From assembly GCF_033473495.1 (NCBI RefSeq), contig NC_088941.1:1178001-1242000 (forward strand): a DNA stretch of 64,000 nt, given 5' to 3'. The notes beneath the pieces were generated by a model. The model did not search any database. It was not told where the DNA came from and saw only the letters and a program-made list of their open reading frames with translations. Origin of the DNA: Cercospora beticola. Lineage: Eukaryota; Ascomycota; Dothideomycetes; Mycosphaerellales; Mycosphaerellaceae. This document shows, piece after piece, positions 1 to 10,222 of the stretch (position 1 is its first letter; each line of letters opens with the position of its first letter). The translations under genes were made by a program, and so were the position numbers.

Positions 1-142
1 TGATCAAAAAGCCGCCAGGGTTGAAGTTGACCAGCCCAAGACCGATCGCTCCGACATGACGCCGCGCACCACTTCTTGTACTGGTACCTCTCTTAACCTC
101 AAGGAGCTTTTCCTCTTTGCACCCCATTACACCGAAGACTAA
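1..142 (+). CDS. Possible 3' end of an unidentified gene (partial)
   Basis: The frame that starts at base 2 is open from the window edge to a TAA at 140-142, giving 46 codons that end in LFLFAPHYTED. The composition (acidic and basic residues mixed with a hydrophobic run) is protein-like, and the next gene starts over 500 bp later on the same strand, which fits a terminal exon. No family can be recognised from so short a piece, and a chance open frame is possible. Confidence 0.3.
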   Translation, partial: DQKAARVEVDQPKTDRSDMTPRTTSCTGTSLNLKELFLFAPHYTED

Positions 143-675
143 AGAGGCCAAAGTCGACCGGTTCCTATGCTCTAGCGGCCAAGGGATCAACAGAATGACG
201 AACGAGAATGCCGCGCAGATCTACACACGCGAATTGTCGCGTTTGATCGCCACCATCGACATTAGAAGCCTTTCGTGCTGAACGCGTCTTGACGAGGCAG
301 CAGAAGGCCTCGTAGATGGCGGGAGAATGCTTGTCAGATGGAGAGAACCGGGCACACCGGTGGTTCTCCCCAGACATATCTCCAGCCTGGGGAAGTGCGG
401 ACTTGGCTCACTTCGCACCACACGTCGCCATCGTGCATCGCGCGATCACCGAAGGCCCACCTACCTGGACAGATCCTTACTAGTCAGGGCCATCACGCAG
501 AAAGCGCCGTGCGTGAGCGGCATTGTCTTTGACCTAATGGCATAGGAAAGTTCCGAAGTGACACTCATACATGCACAGAAGGTGAGTTATATGCTGTTGA
601 GACCTCAATAGGTTGTCGCTTTTCTCCTCACTGCGACCTTCCACTCGTTCTTGACCCCATAGTCACTCCTTCAAT
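143..675. other. Intergenic region, promoter side of the GH32 gene
   Basis: No convincing gene is seen; short open frames on both strands have no protein character. Two hexamers matching the CreA carbon-repressor consensus SYGGRG lie close together in opposite orientation (CCCCAG at 368-373, CTGGGG at 387-392), about 285-310 bp upstream of the invertase start. Carbon catabolite repression of invertase is known in fungi, but this motif is short and common, so the assignment is weak. Confidence 0.35.
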
Positions 676-2610
676 ATGCGGTCTACCACCACCGCAGCAG
701 CAGTCCTTGCCGCTGCCCCTCTGGCTTATGGGTGGAACTTGCCCAACGTGTTCAAGCGCCAGAACGATCAATGCGATACCATCACTACGGAAGAGATCAA
801 GAATCTGCCAAATAATGCGCTGTTCACTCGATGGAGGTCACAGAGCCACTTCATTGCTCCAGCAGGTTGGATGAACGATCCCGCCGGTTTCATGTACGAC
901 CCTGTTCGAGACGAGTACCATGGCCACTACCAATGGCACCCTAACCACATCAACTGGGGTAACATCAGTTGGGGAGGTGCTGTTAGCAAGGACTTGATCA
1001 ACTGGGAAGACCAAGGTGGTTGGCGGGATGCAGAGGCTCTCGCTCTCGGACCTACTGGAAACGGTAGCCACGATGGCTTGGGAATCTTCTCTGGCTCTGC
1101 TCTGTCTGTTAACCTTCAAGGTGAACAGGATGGCACGCTGCTCCTGTTCTACACTGGAGCACAGTTCCTGCCAACAAAGTGGCTGTTCCCGTACACACGT
1201 GGCACTGAGTCCCAGTCCATGGCTCTCAGCACTGACGGAGGCAAGACTTGGGAGAGGCTTGAGAACAACCCAGTCATCAATGCCTCTACTAACGAGCCAC
1301 CAATGAATTGGGACCTGACTGGTTTCCGTGACCCATTCATCGAGCCTAACCCGGAGCTCGATGCCCTTCGCGGCGTTGAGAAGCACTTCTATTCCGTCTG
1401 GGGTTCTGGTATCAAGGGTGTCGGTCCACGTATGCCTCTGTGGGCCGCTCCAGCTAATGACCTGACCAACTGGACTTTCCTTGGCTCTCTTTGGGAGCCA
1501 GCTCAGAACACATCGCTTGGACCAATTCTCAGCACTGGTCAGTATGCTTACAACTTTGAGCTGTCGGGCTTCTTCCGCCTCAAGGACCGTGCTGGAGAGG
1601 ATCACTGGTACACCAACATGGGTACTGAGGGTGGAGGTGGTCCGGACGTTCCCTTCCATACCAACGCTCAATGGCAGCTCTGGAACGAGGGCGAAGTTGT
1701 TCGTCGCCAGAACGGCAGCGTCGAGTTCATCCCTACCATCGGTGGCGCTGGCGATTGGGGTTTGGGTTATGCAGCAACCAGCTTCAACGACACCAAGAAC
1801 AACAGGCGTGTGCAGTATGCCTGGATAAAGGAGGACAATCTTGGTGACCAAGCTTTGTTCTCTGCTCCTCAGCAAGGTTTCCAAGGTGCTCTCACTATCC
1901 CGCGTGAGCTCTTTGTTCACGAGGTTGACGGAGTTACCAACACGACCGAACTTACTGAGGCCAAGTTCGTAACAGTCAAGAACGGCACGGCTTTCACCCT
2001 GGGCGTTCGACCAGTCGAGGACGTCGCCGACGGTCTTCGTGAGGTCGCAGCATACTCTGACTTCGCCCCCAGGACCTACGACAGATCCACTATTCTCCAA
2101 TCGAACACCACATCGCACGTCAACATCAAGGCAACAGTAAAGAACGCCACAGGACCAGTAGGCCTCACAATCGGCGCCTCTCCCGACGGAGAAGAATTCA
2201 CAAACATCATCTACGAGCCCTCCAACTACACAATCCTCGTCGACCGCCGCCAAAGCACAACCATGGACCTCTTCAACCGCGAGACCATCACCGGCTATTT
2301 TCAACCCTACAAGCTCCTCAGCACCAACGAAACCGAAGAAATTTCCTTCGACGTCTGGGTTGATGGCTCCGCAGTGGAAATCTACGTCAACGAGCGTTTC
2401 GCTCTTTCGGCGAGAATTTATCCTAGCAAGACTTGCTCGACGGGATGGGGTGTGTTTGTGGGAGAGGATTCGGAGGCGGAGTTCGGAAAGGTTGAGGCCT
2501 GGGATGGAACGAAGAATGTTTGGCCCCAGAGACCGGCAAATAGCTCGAGTGAGTTGGTGATTGATACACCCGAGGAGACGAATAATGGGGCTTGGTGGAT
2601 TGGGAATTAG
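676..2610 (+). CDS. Secreted GH32 beta-fructofuranosidase (invertase/fructosyltransferase-like)
   Basis: Intronless gene for a 644-aa glycoside hydrolase family 32 enzyme, expected to hydrolyse sucrose or related fructans outside the cell, or to transfer fructose. Residues 1-19 form a signal peptide ending in LAYG, followed by a Lys-Arg Kex2-type site at 27-28. The family nucleophile motif reads WMNDPAG with Asp68, the RDP motif has Asp219, and Glu295 in NFE is the likely acid/base. The N-terminal five-bladed propeller should cover about residues 50-400; the C-terminal beta-sandwich follows. More than ten N-X-S/T sequons fit a heavily glycosylated secreted protein. Length matches fungal extracellular invertases of the Aspergillus SucA/FopA type (about 630-655 aa). 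Sequence alone does not settle hydrolase versus transferase activity. It converges with the gene ending at 2742. Confidence 0.93.
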   Translation: MRSTTTAAAVLAAAPLAYGWNLPNVFKRQNDQCDTITTEEIKNLPNNALFTRWRSQSHFIAPAGWMNDPAGFMYDPVRDEYHGHYQWHPNHINWGNISWGGAVSKDLINWEDQGGWRDAEALALGPTGNGSHDGLGIFSGSALSVNLQGEQDGTLLLFYTGAQFLPTKWLFPYTRGTESQSMALSTDGGKTWERLENNPVINASTNEPPMNWDLTGFRDPFIEPNPELDALRGVEKHFYSVWGSGIKGVGPRMPLWAAPANDLTNWTFLGSLWEPAQNTSLGPILSTGQYAYNFELSGFFRLKDRAGEDHWYTNMGTEGGGGPDVPFHTNAQWQLWNEGEVVRRQNGSVEFIPTIGGAGDWGLGYAATSFNDTKNNRRVQYAWIKEDNLGDQALFSAPQQGFQGALTIPRELFVHEVDGVTNTTELTEAKFVTVKNGTAFTLGVRPVEDVADGLREVAAYSDFAPRTYDRSTILQSNTTSHVNIKATVKNATGPVGLTIGASPDGEEFTNIIYEPSNYTILVDRRQSTTMDLFNRETITGYFQPYKLLSTNETEEISFDVWVDGSAVEIYVNERFALSARIYPSKTCSTGWGVFVGEDSEAEFGKVEAWDGTKNVWPQRPANSSSELVIDTPEETNNGAWWIGN

Positions 2611-2741
2611 AGGGGTTGTCGATGTAGAGGCAGAGCTGCTGAGAAAATGTCATCTACGTTGTAAAATGAAGAGAGGGAGGAATGTAATGAGCATCTGACA
2701 AAGTAGCAAAGTGTATTCTGGCATGAGCTATAAAGCAAGCA

Positions 2742-3536
2742 TTACCACTTCACCGGAAGCGGCCCACCCTCATCGAAAATCTCTGCCGGTGACATATCTT
2801 CGATCTGCTTAGGAGGCATATGATCACGAGCTTGCTTCAGAACACGAGACTCGCTGACCACCTTCGTCATCTCCGGATCTTGGGACGAGTTGAGGAACCA
2901 CTTTGTCTTATCTAGAAGAGGCCACTCGATTGGAAAACCACCACGCTCCAAGAGAAACTCCAGCATCTTGGCTTGTTTATCATAACATGCTCTCCACGCG
3001 AGAGGCTTCTTGACACCCAGGATACCTTCCTCGGGTAATCCACTCCGTTCGAGTAGGACGAGCTTGTCTTCAACCTCTTCTACTGAGCCAAAACGAGGTT
3101 CGTTTGCTGTGTCCTGGCGATATGTTTTGAACACTGCCTTCACGGCTTGAACTTGAGGCTCTTCGATTGGATATATCTTCTTGTACCATGATGCAGTCAT
3201 ATAGCTGAAAGGATCTTGGAATCGCACGTTTTCCAAATCGCGGTCGCTCGGGTCATCATTGTTCTGGACGCAAAGGTCTAACAAATTGTCAAGGTATTGC
3301 TCCCAAGTGATATGGCCGCTCCAGTACTCCAGCCAGTTTTTGTGCAATGGTGTCGTGTTGAAGGGCATTGCGCCTGGAATCGATGCAGATATGCTAATGC
3401 GATTGATGTGTATAATACATGAATTAACGTGAACCGAAACAAAGCCAGACAGAGCTGGAGAGACAGTTTTACACAAGGCTGAAGGAAGAAGCACCGCCTT
3501 GAGCACTGCCACAGCCAAGCCTTTGAACTTCGACAT
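2742..3536 (-). CDS. Hypothetical protein, 264 aa (or 208 aa from an internal Met)
   Basis: An open frame of 264 codons, not recognised. The first 56 residues (basic, then hydrophobic and Ser/Ile-rich) look unlike the rest, and a more natural start is Met57 (ATG at 3368-3366, protein starting MPFNTTPLHKNWLEYW), giving 208 aa. The downstream part is a soluble, mixed alpha-helical protein rich in Trp and acidic residues. The stretch KMLEFLLERGGFP resembles an ankyrin-like helix pair, but one unit is not enough to assign the fold. The upstream segment could instead be 5' UTR, or a leader that makes the longer form secreted. It lies tail-to-tail with the invertase, only 131 bp away. Confidence 0.65.
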   Translation of the reverse strand: MSKFKGLAVAVLKAVLLPSALCKTVSPALSGFVSVHVNSCIIHINRISISASIPGAMPFNTTPLHKNWLEYWSGHITWEQYLDNLLDLCVQNNDDPSDRDLENVRFQDPFSYMTASWYKKIYPIEEPQVQAVKAVFKTYRQDTANEPRFGSVEEVEDKLVLLERSGLPEEGILGVKKPLAWRACYDKQAKMLEFLLERGGFPIEWPLLDKTKWFLNSSQDPEMTKVVSESRVLKQARDHMPPKQIEDMSPAEIFDEGGPLPVKW

Positions 3537-3664
3537 TACCTTGTGGGCGGCCTCATTCGCCTATATAATCAAGGCAACCTCCTTTTCTGCCTTTGCCTGA
3601 CACAAGCAGTCTTGTCTCCTCCCATTACAGTACCAACCACACACCCCATTCCACTCAACCATGC

Positions 3665-4285
3665 CTACATTCCCACCACACCAACAACCACCACGCCGCT
3701 TGCAAATATCATTTTCCACACCCCATAACTTCCCACTCCCCTTTCCGCACCACTCTCTGCTTGTCCCGTTTCTGTCGGCCTCGCCGTTCCCGTCTCCTCT
3801 GTAGCAGTTGCAGTCCTCGTCCCCGTCACCATCGTCTCACTAACCATTGTCGTCCTCACCCCACCGATCCCACTCCTCGTCTCACTAGCAGTCAAAATGC
3901 CCGCCGTAGCCGCCGTCCCCGTCAAACTCGCAAAACTCGTCAAAGCCGCATATGTTCGACATTCACTACTCGCTCCATAAAGCGCTTCATTCTCGCCCGT
4001 AAGTGTCGTGCAAATTACCAATTGACCTAATGTAGAAGATGAGGCAGTAGGGATCGCTGTGGGACTGTTGGGAGAAATGTAGCTGGTTTGGTCGGAGGGG
4101 TCGACGACTTGGATGGGGTTGTCGTTGTTGTTTGTGTCGGTCACGTTTTGTTCTTGGATTTGGTTGATGTCGGTTTGGAGTTGAGGGATGGCGATGGCTT
4201 GGTGTTCTTGGGCGAGGGCGGTTGTTGACTGGAAGAAGAGGTAGTTGGTCGCGAGGAAGACGGCGGGTTTGATGTGAGGATGCAT
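3665..4285 (-). CDS. Probable GPI-anchored Ser/Thr-rich surface protein
   Basis: Encodes 206 aa. A hydrophobic N-terminus (about residues 1-25, ending TTALAQ) looks like a signal peptide. The middle contains Asn/Gln/Asp-rich and then Ser/Thr/Gly-rich low-complexity sequence with one pair of cysteines (VICTTL and SSECRTY). The C-terminus has a small-residue region (AESGAERG) followed by a hydrophobic tail ending in VVVVGVVGM, the layout of a GPI attachment signal. Fungal genomes carry many such wall proteins of unknown role. A 145-codon open frame on the opposite strand (3593-4030) has no such architecture and is judged a shadow. Confidence 0.72.
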   Translation of the reverse strand: MHPHIKPAVFLATNYLFFQSTTALAQEHQAIAIPQLQTDINQIQEQNVTDTNNNDNPIQVVDPSDQTSYISPNSPTAIPTASSSTLGQLVICTTLTGENEALYGASSECRTYAALTSFASLTGTAATAGILTASETRSGIGGVRTTMVSETMVTGTRTATATEETGTARPTETGQAESGAERGVGSYGVWKMIFASGVVVVGVVGM

Positions 4286-4425
4286 TTTGCGTTGCCGTTG
4301 GCGAAAGGCTGTCCGCTGCCCCGTCGGTGGCTTGGTCCTTCTCTGGCCTAGGTGAGCCGTTTACTTTGCGAAGTCGGTTCTGCCGCGTATGTGATGAAGT
4401 CAAGTGAAGGAAAGAACGCGGTCGC

Positions 4426-4737
4426 CTACATCGTGCACGGTGTTTCGAATGAAGTCACAAGAATTTCCCGCCAACTCAGATGACCTTCCCGCAAAGTGAC
4501 TGGAGGAGATTGCAAATGCGTCGTCACCCTCCAGCATACCATGTCGTGCGGGAAGTCAAAATCTTGGAAACAAGCTTGGTGTACACCGCCAGGTTCATAC
4601 CAGAACGTGGAGAAACGACCAGGATCTATTCTTTTGCCAAAGCTGTCACAGTCACAAGTAAGCTTTTCGAAACAACACTGTGGTAGCGACGAGGCACAGC
4701 ACGACAGCACGAGAGCGAAGTGAAACCTGGGAAACAT
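4426..4737 (-). CDS. Doubtful small cysteine-rich secreted protein
   Basis: A 103-codon open frame starting MFPRFHFALVLSCCASS has a short hydrophobic N-terminus that could act as a signal peptide and contains nine cysteines (at 13, 14, 21, 22, 28 and 30 plus three later ones). Small size, secretion signal and high Cys content are the usual description of fungal effector candidates. Against it, the first cysteines lie inside or beside the supposed signal peptide, other frames are also open here, and no family is recognised. It may be a chance frame in a promoter. Confidence 0.3.
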   Translation of the reverse strand: MFPRFHFALVLSCCASSLPQCCFEKLTCDCDSFGKRIDPGRFSTFWYEPGGVHQACFQDFDFPHDMVCWRVTTHLQSPPVTLREGHLSWREILVTSFETPCTM

Positions 4738-5059
4738 ATGATGATGTCAGTGTTGTATTGTATACAAGCTGTATGTCCATATCCATATCAAATTCTTGCA
4801 TATGGATGGTATGAAGAACATCACCTTTCCTTATCGTTTCGTGAAGATAACAATGATCGGTAGTAACACAATGCAAAACAATGTTGCCGCCCGCGATTCG
4901 CGGTCATGGCTGGGGGGAATCATCTTGCTGCTCCGTGGATCCCACGTGTTAAAGAATAAAAAAGAAGCCCGAGTTCCAATCCAGGTCCCCTGCAACGCCC
5001 CAATGCCGCGTTACGTTCATACCGTGCCCCCTTCTGTGCATTTTGTTGTTTTTAGTCAT
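4738..5059. other. Intergenic, no gene seen
   Basis: Lies downstream of the large F-box gene and upstream of the doubtful Cys-rich frame. Open frames on both strands are short and have no domain or signal. I see no repeat or RNA gene. Confidence 0.5.
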
Positions 5060-7933
5060 CTACAGTCTTCCATGTCTGGCTTTGAAGATGGCGACCTTGT
5101 CATCATAAAACAAGATCTCCCTGAGCCTCAGTCTAGCAGCGTGTCTGCCGAACTCGGCGCCATCGGCCTCGGAATCAGTGTCGTCGTCAATGTCGTCTTC
5201 GTCGCTCTCGGTCTCTTCTTCTGCTTCATCGTCGAGGTCTTCGACTTCATCCTCATCGTCCGCATCGTCATCTTCGTCATCGTCTTCATCGGCATCGCTT
5301 GGGACAGCGTCAGGATCGACGAAGCCTGAGGGCAGAACATCCCATTCGCTCTTAAGAGCATCCTCCTTACGGTTTTCGAGAATCTCGAAGCACTTGTTCG
5401 CGATACCCATGTAGCACAGCTCGACTTCCGATCTCAGCGCGACGATGTCCACAATTTGCAGCGCAAGCTCACGTGGGTCCACGTTGGGTCCTGAGACGTG
5501 ATTTGCCAAGAATGGAAGGTACAAGGACCGCAGCTGAGGGACGCTAGGCAGGTGCTGGAGGAAGAAATGCCAGTCGCGGTAGTCGATGGCCATACCGAGC
5601 TCTCGCAGCGCTGGCATCTTTCCGCTGCAAACAAAGGCCAGAATATCGCGAGACAATATCCATCGTCGCCATCTGTTGGAGTTGGTTGGCATTCCGTCCA
5701 CGCCCTTTTCGGAACTGTCGATTAGCAACTTCTTGATGCTGTTGCGATGTCTCCTAAGCGGACCGCGATATATTGCCTCCACAGCGACAGGTGAATTGTA
5801 GCTTCGAGCTTCCTGCAAGAAGAGCACTTCCAGGCTGTTTGGCGCAAGAGTTTCTTTCAGGAAACTTACAAGTGCAGGCGAAACAGTGTTGGTATGCACC
5901 TTCCTGAGGTTGAGATGGTAGACAAGATCTGCGTCGGGCAGTGAAGGCTTGCCGCCCTTCTTGGGTGAAGGGGCTGCTGTTCGTCGTGGTGTTGGATACA
6001 CAGGCGACTTGGGCGTTGGCGCGAACTGCTTTCGAAGCGTCTTCCATAACTGCTCATGATTGCCACAATGCAGAAGTGTCAGTGATGTCAGAGTAGTCCA
6101 GTTGATAGCCTTTTGAAGGACCGGGACTGAGATGGGCACCCTCTCCAGTTCCAGGCTTTCCAACTTGAGCACGTTCTCGAGCCAGGGCTGCTGTACATCT
6201 TCCAGTGAGTCCAGTGTGACCGGCTCCTGGTCGAGTAGGGACATGTTTGTCGGCTCGGTCGTAGGTGCAATAGCTTGTAGCGCAGTCTCTATTGCAGGAT
6301 CACTGCTCGGTTCTGATTGCAGCTCGTGCGATGAATCCACGTGCAATGGTGTCGTCTCATCAGTCATAACCATGGAGTCCTCATCCGCTGTTTCAGCGAT
6401 GACATCGCCTAGACTCGCGATGCCAGCAGTTTGGGTCAAAGCAGAAGGCATCTCGGCCGAGGCGGTCACAGGTGACTCCGGAATCGTCGCGCTCGCGCTC
6501 GTTCTACTCGATGTTCGTCGGTGGCGCCTCCGCTCAGGCAAAACGATTCTCGGCTTGCGCATGTCGCACACGAAACCAGTCAGAATGCCCATGACGCCGC
6601 CCAATCGTTTTTCTCCAATTGTGAGAGATCCAGCTGTGGGATAGTCGGGATCGACCTGACGCAACTGCTCGCCTTCCCACACCGTAACCCAGTCCTTTGT
6701 CATTGCGTGTCTCGCGATGCCCACACGCAGTTCACGTAGCTTGTCAAGCGACTTGCCGATCAGCACAGCCATCTCGTCCAGATATGCCAGCTCGTCAATG
6801 TCCAGCACGCTCAAGCTTTTTAATGCTGGAAGTACGGAAAAGTTGGGATGCTCGACTCGATCTAGTGCAGCGGGATGCATTTGAGGTGTCGGGATTGGTC
6901 CAGGAATCGCGGTGTGAAACTGCGAGGCGTGCATCGTGTTGACGTTGATGGGCGGTGGTGGAGGAGGCATCGGAGTCGCGACCTCGGCAAGTCTGAGGGA
7001 GTTGTTATGCCATCTCACCCAGACCTTCTCCAGCTTGCACGGATTCTGCTCTGTGGCCCGATCCCCTAGTGAGGAGAGAGCGAGCCAAACGTCGCGGAGG
7101 ACGCCCGTCGGCATGTCCCAGATGAATGTCTCGAGCGATCGCATGCGTGCTACAGCCAGCGCAACCAAGGTCCCAAGCATCTTTCCACCCTCTTTTGTGA
7201 TCAGATACTCTTGTACCCAGTCTGCCGGCCCATTGCCGAGCGAGAACTTTTTGGTGAAGTGCGCATAGTGGTTACCTCTTCTCCTCCTTATCGCCATCTC
7301 TGTCGCTTTTCCCTCCGTTATGCTGAACCTGTTGCTTTGCGCATGCGCCCGTTGCTCGGGCGCCTCACCGAACACCTCCTCCGCCATGACCAGCGTTGAC
7401 AGTCCATATGTGAGAGCATCGACGCCCGACCTGTTGTCAGACTGTGTACTGCTGTCCGGCCAAACGATGTCAAAGCGCGAGTAGATGTGCGGAATCGTGA
7501 GCTCGTGAAGAGCACTGTGGCAGAGCGCGAGAGAGGTCAGGTCGTTGGTGTGGGTCACCTCCTTGACGATGTCCTTGAGGATGTCCAGCGGCAGGTCGAG
7601 CAGCTTCAGCGGCTTCTTCCTAGGTTTCTCAATCGCTACCGCCTCCTTCCCCTTGCCTTTGAACAGGCGACTGGAGCGCAGCCGGGGACTGGGAAGCTCG
7701 ATCTCGTGGCCGTCATCGTGAAGGCGGGTGCCGATGTGCTTCGCGTCTTTGAGAGTGATGTCAGGCGACGACGCGTTCACTGGGAGAGGCGACATGCTGC
7801 TGGTGGCCTTTGGGATCTGCGATGAAGCAGTGACGGCGAAGTGGCCATGGCGGACGTCGTCCTCATATGCGGCTGGGGTAGAGACTTCAGTGCTGGGACC
7901 GGCTGTTGTAGCCGTTGCCGGTAGCGTGTCCAT
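5060..7933 (-). CDS. Large F-box protein with acidic C-terminal region
   Basis: A single-exon gene for 957 aa. Residues 1-100 are low complexity. An F-box follows at about 110-155 (LLDLPLDILKDIVKEV, then a conserved LALCHSALHELTIPHIY segment typical of fungal F-box proteins), which would bind Skp1 in an SCF ubiquitin ligase. The middle contains leucine-rich segments spaced like irregular LRRs (for example LKSLSVLDIDEL and LTSLTLLHCGN), broken by a Ser/Thr/Pro-rich insert around 470-590. Residues about 879-925 are almost entirely Asp/Glu, followed by a conserved basic-hydrophobic end (RLRLREILFYDDKVAIFKARHGRL split over the last 25 residues). The substrate is unknown. The start is the first ATG, at 7933, preceded by a G+C-rich promoter. 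Confidence 0.85.
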   Translation of the reverse strand: MDTLPATATTAGPSTEVSTPAAYEDDVRHGHFAVTASSQIPKATSSMSPLPVNASSPDITLKDAKHIGTRLHDDGHEIELPSPRLRSSRLFKGKGKEAVAIEKPRKKPLKLLDLPLDILKDIVKEVTHTNDLTSLALCHSALHELTIPHIYSRFDIVWPDSSTQSDNRSGVDALTYGLSTLVMAEEVFGEAPEQRAHAQSNRFSITEGKATEMAIRRRRGNHYAHFTKKFSLGNGPADWVQEYLITKEGGKMLGTLVALAVARMRSLETFIWDMPTGVLRDVWLALSSLGDRATEQNPCKLEKVWVRWHNNSLRLAEVATPMPPPPPPINVNTMHASQFHTAIPGPIPTPQMHPAALDRVEHPNFSVLPALKSLSVLDIDELAYLDEMAVLIGKSLDKLRELRVGIARHAMTKDWVTVWEGEQLRQVDPDYPTAGSLTIGEKRLGGVMGILTGFVCDMRKPRIVLPERRRHRRTSSRTSASATIPESPVTASAEMPSALTQTAGIASLGDVIAETADEDSMVMTDETTPLHVDSSHELQSEPSSDPAIETALQAIAPTTEPTNMSLLDQEPVTLDSLEDVQQPWLENVLKLESLELERVPISVPVLQKAINWTTLTSLTLLHCGNHEQLWKTLRKQFAPTPKSPVYPTPRRTAAPSPKKGGKPSLPDADLVYHLNLRKVHTNTVSPALVSFLKETLAPNSLEVLFLQEARSYNSPVAVEAIYRGPLRRHRNSIKKLLIDSSEKGVDGMPTNSNRWRRWILSRDILAFVCSGKMPALRELGMAIDYRDWHFFLQHLPSVPQLRSLYLPFLANHVSGPNVDPRELALQIVDIVALRSEVELCYMGIANKCFEILENRKEDALKSEWDVLPSGFVDPDAVPSDADEDDDEDDDADDEDEVEDLDDEAEEETESDEDDIDDDTDSEADGAEFGRHAARLRLREILFYDDKVAIFKARHGRL

Positions 7934-8841
7934 CTGCTGGCCTGCTCCTGCTCTTCGTTCGCGTTGCGAGCAGGTTCCTTAAGACGCCGTACGTTGCTGT
8001 CGGTGATTCTGCTTCCCCGCCGACTCTACTGGCTCCGCCGTCACGCACTCGGCCGGCTCGAGGTTCTGCGGAGCATGTGCGCCGCCCGCTCACGTCGCGA
8101 CTCGGCTTTCCCACACGCGCGCGTTCGGAGGGCGGAGGATTGTCGGGGGGTGGTGACACGTCAACGCAGTGGCGGGGCGAGCGAGTGCTGGTGCTAGCGA
8201 TGGTATTGCGCCAGCAGTGGCAGGAAACTGCAAGATGGTGCTAGTGCTGCTGGATGGTGGACGCCCGCTGGGTGACCACCGACCGGGATCGTTGCACTGC
8301 TAGACCTTAATCGGAGGTTAGAGATGCTGTCTCCACCTCCTCTCTGCCAATACAAGTCACATCTCACAAACACTCAAATCATCATTGTGTGAGGACAAAC
8401 GCAGCTCCAGGATGGCATGACTTGACTCTCACTTCACAACAACACGATTCAACCTGTGCGGACGAGTTCTCTACTGGCATCGTGCGATTGGAGAGCATCC
8501 TTGTTGACCTAAGACTTTACAGCCATCCTGGGCAGTGTGTGGATTCGTACTACTGACCACATTGCACGTAGCTGGAAATCACCGACCTCCTCAACGCCAA
8601 ACTTGCTTTCACTGTGTGCCCCATCTGCTGAGAGTAAGTATGATAGGAAAGAGTGCGTGGAACGGAGAGGTGATATCTGTGTTGCCATTGCTAGGTGGCA
8701 GAGTATCTTGATCTGCCATGCATGGGTATCATCTATCGGCAACTCGACCATGTGCCGAGTCATGGTTCTTGTTCTTGATACTGCTGATCAATTTCGCAGT
8801 CCTGTCGATATGCATTGCTACCGCGAAACGCGTGTAGCCTC
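7934..8841. other. Intergenic region between the F-box and Kelch genes
   Basis: About 900 bp with ordinary composition. The first 350 bp upstream of the F-box start are G+C-rich and probably promoter. Several overlapping open frames of 60-200 codons exist in all frames but lack domains, and the longer one (from 8537) is largely antisense to the Kelch gene. No gene, repeat or RNA is supported. Confidence 0.5.
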
Positions 8842-10222
8842 TCATTGGAACTTGATGATCCAGCCATCGCCTTCACGCTCTCCCTTCGCGTTCAGGCCTC
8901 CCCAAACGACCACTCCATGCCCATCTGGCATAATATCGTATCCGAAGAATGCGCGAGGTCCGGGATGGATCTTACCAGTGCCGACGACCAAGTCTCCTGG
9001 AGGCAGCACCTCGACCTCTGCCCAGCTCTGTTCACCAGAGCTATATCCAAGCTTCTCGCGAATCGCATCTTTGATCCTAGCAGGTTTGATCGCCTCCGAG
9101 ATGCTAAGAGTTGGTTTTACTTCTGGACTGCTCGAGGGAATCTGATAAGTCCAGCTATCGCTCCATTGTGATGGGTCTTCGGTGTCCTCGGGAGAAACGG
9201 CCTCTGTTGTGTTGGGATTCTGCCGGGCTCCGAAAAAGTACAGCAAGTAGTTGCGCCCGTAGCCTGTTGAGATCGGAAGAAGACCACCTCCGACTCGAGG
9301 CCGAGGGCCTGGAGTTAGAGGATTCGTCGGGAAAGACGCCGTGTGCCACTCTGTCTGCGGATCGGAGTTGACGTGCAAGCTCTCCTCGGCATTTTCATTG
9401 GGATGCAAATGTAACGAGTGCACGTCGCTGCTCATGTTGTCTGTCCCCGAGATCAGGTACAGAACGCCGTCCACAAGTGCTGCATTCCTAGTGGAGACAG
9501 GGGCGGTCGGTAGCTGAGTCCAGGTCTTCTGGGTGTAAGAGAAGTGCCAGATATCACGAAGGGGTTCTCCTTTGGCATCGACACCTCCGTACAGCACCAG
9601 ATTGTTGTTGAAGTTGAACAACCTGGCACCACTTCTCTGGGCGGGCGCAGGTCCGTGGTCAGACTTCAGACTCTCCCAGGCAGATTTCCCGGTCACGTAA
9701 AGCCAGATGACTGGCTCTTCATCGACCAATTTCCCAGCTTCATTGAGACCTCCAAAGACGGCCACGCAGATGTTGAAGTGAGTGGCTGCATGCTTGGTTC
9801 GAGCCTTAGGCACTGGCTGACCTTCTGCATCGGGCACCGCGGGTAGTATGGAATATTCTGGCTCATGCTCAGACTTCTCCTCTGCCGGCTTGTCCAGCGT
9901 CACAGCGTGAATGTCATTGCTGGCTAGCTGTCCGGACGCAGTTTCGCCGCCAAAGATATATGCTTTGTTCTTGACGACGGTAACAGAGTGATCCGAGCGG
10001 ACTACTGAAGTTCTGTTCAGATCGTTGTCAGGTCAGAAATACTGCTAGGATCCTGGTAGTAACTCACCTCGTTTCATCGTCCTTTGCAGTTGCGATTTGG
10101 TGAAAGCTAGCCTTCAATGGCTGAGTCGGCTTGGCTATGGCATACCCGGCTGCGCCAGCCTGCACCGCTGTTTCCGCGACTTCGTAGGCGACAACACCTC
10201 CAACTGCTGCTGCTTCGGCCAT
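8842..10222 (-). CDS. Kelch-repeat protein, two exons, 441 aa
   Basis: The gene runs from ATG at 10222-10220. Exon 1 is 10222-10068; the intron 10067-10013 is 55 bp (donor GTGAGT, acceptor ACAG); exon 2 is 10012-8842. Splicing joins 51 codons plus two bases to a codon read as Arg, restoring a continuous Kelch repeat (SVTVVKNKAYIFGGE). Without the intron, exon 2 meets a stop upstream. Repeats are marked by hydrophobic-Gly-Gly strands: YIFGGE, VAVFGGLNE, LVLYGGVD, YLISGTDN and VVVWGGLN. These propellers usually mediate protein contacts; the partner is unknown. The first exon (MAEAAAVGGVVAYEVAE) is Ala/Val-rich. The gene is divergent from the DUF7730-like gene, with 251 bp between the starts. 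Confidence 0.88.
10013..10067 (-). other. Intron 1 of the Kelch gene
   Basis: A 55-bp intron on the minus strand. The donor reads GAG/GTGAGT and the acceptor AACAG/A. It contains in-frame stops, and its removal restores one open frame from the ATG at 10222 to the stop at 8842. Confidence 0.85.

Noticed and set aside
838..2304. 488-codon open frame antisense to the invertase gene
   Set aside because: It mirrors the codon pattern of the GH32 gene, has no domain, and the sense strand has clear catalytic motifs.
5128..5414. Ser-rich and Met/Thr-rich frames near the end of the F-box gene
   Set aside because: They are shifted or antisense readings of the Asp/Glu repeat in the real gene.
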